From the NCBI GenBank assembly GCA_023441145.1, contig JAEZQN010000373.1, forward strand, positions 1 to 5,872: a stretch of 5,872 nucleotides of DNA, given 5' to 3'. The notes under the pieces were generated by a model, which saw only the letters and a program-made list of their open reading frames with translations, searched no databases and was not told the origin of the DNA. Of the stretch, positions 5,659 to 5,872 are shown piece by piece. The position numbers were made by a program, and so were the translations under genes. Source of the stretch: Bacillota bacterium. GTDB taxonomy: Bacteria; Bacillota; Clostridia; Lachnospirales; Lachnospiraceae. Position 1 is the first letter of the stretch. Each line of letters begins with the position of its first letter.

Positions 5659-5872
5659 GGTTTCATGGTTTATTTCTAACTTGTTTGATTTAGTGATTAT
5701 TTTGATATTGTACTGAGGTCCGTGGTCACCATTGGTTGATTTAAAACAGTTTACAAAGCTGATATCTGAGCAGTCAAATTCATACTTTTTACCTCTACCT
5801 GTTCTAACCTTTATATTTGTTCCATCTACTTTTATACGAAATAATAATATTATAAATATAGAAAAAAAGCAA
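5488..5872 (-). CDS. Two-helix membrane protein, copy B, N-terminus beyond the right edge
   Basis: The open minus frame from the right edge to TAA 5488-5490 gives 127 residues, aligning gap-free with residues 53-179 of copy A. The visible start (CFFSIFIILLFRIKVDG) is the end of the second membrane helix. The beta-rich part diverges (for example SKSAGGDTGTRFY in A and FKSTNGDHGPQYN in B), while the final helix and basic tail are almost identical. It is complete at its C-terminus with no frameshift, so it is probably functional. It heads a second, largely deleted unit: membrane protein, spacer, then only a gene remnant. Its role is unknown, as for copy A. Confidence 0.85.
   Translation of the reverse strand, partial: CFFSIFIILLFRIKVDGTNIKVRTGRGKKYEFDCSDISFVNCFKSTNGDHGPQYNIKIITKSNKLEINHETKGFEQMAEYLLVKHESGDIRSIAVSERSKEWLHMYKNRDIYNRKKMKEYLMRKKSS

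Overview
The window is AT-rich and reads as a low-GC Gram-positive genome, most likely a gut-type Clostridia/Lachnospiraceae. Strong AGGAG/AAGGAG ribosome sites, the style of the HINT polymorphic toxin and the SMI1/KNR4 immunity genes support this. The assignment comes from recognising protein style, not from a search. Every gene I can support lies on the minus strand, so the locus is read from the right edge to the left edge.

In transcription order the layout is as follows. (1) 5872-5488 is the C-terminal part of a two-helix membrane protein (copy B). (2) 5487-5316 is a duplicated leader/spacer, followed at 5315-5148 by the 3' remnant of an unidentified gene. (3) 5129-4590 is a complete paralogue of the membrane protein (copy A), followed by the same spacer. 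(4) 4415-2643 is a full-length 590-aa polymorphic toxin: helical N-terminus, hydrophobic/glycine-zipper region, HINT autoprotease, and an HNH/Endo VII-type nuclease tip. (5) 2627-2184 is its SMI1/KNR4-type immunity gene. (6) 2183-1876 is unexplained DNA. (7) 1875-1339 is a headless, decayed HINT-toxin cassette with a WHH nuclease tip, followed at 1324-917 by an apparently intact SMI1/KNR4 immunity gene. (8) 916-559 is non-coding or degraded DNA with a strong minus-strand terminator at 616-668. (9) 555-1 is a second headless HINT-toxin cassette whose different, PD-(D/E)XK-like tip continues past the left edge.

This is a full-length toxin/immunity pair trailed by an array of orphan toxin-tip cassettes. 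Each orphan keeps a short 3' piece of the HINT domain, a collinear repeat of about 160 bp or more found three times. That repeat could serve as homology for swapping the nuclease tip of the full-length gene. A naive gene call at 917-1789 merges a broken toxin and its immunity gene into one 290-aa protein. Reading the frames shows two single-base deletions in the toxin and a proper immunity start inside that ORF.

The least described elements are the paired membrane protein, which is duplicated with an 898-bp period and has an almost perfectly conserved C-terminus, and the N-terminal domain of the toxin. Together they may form a delivery or anchoring module specific to this toxin class. That is inference.
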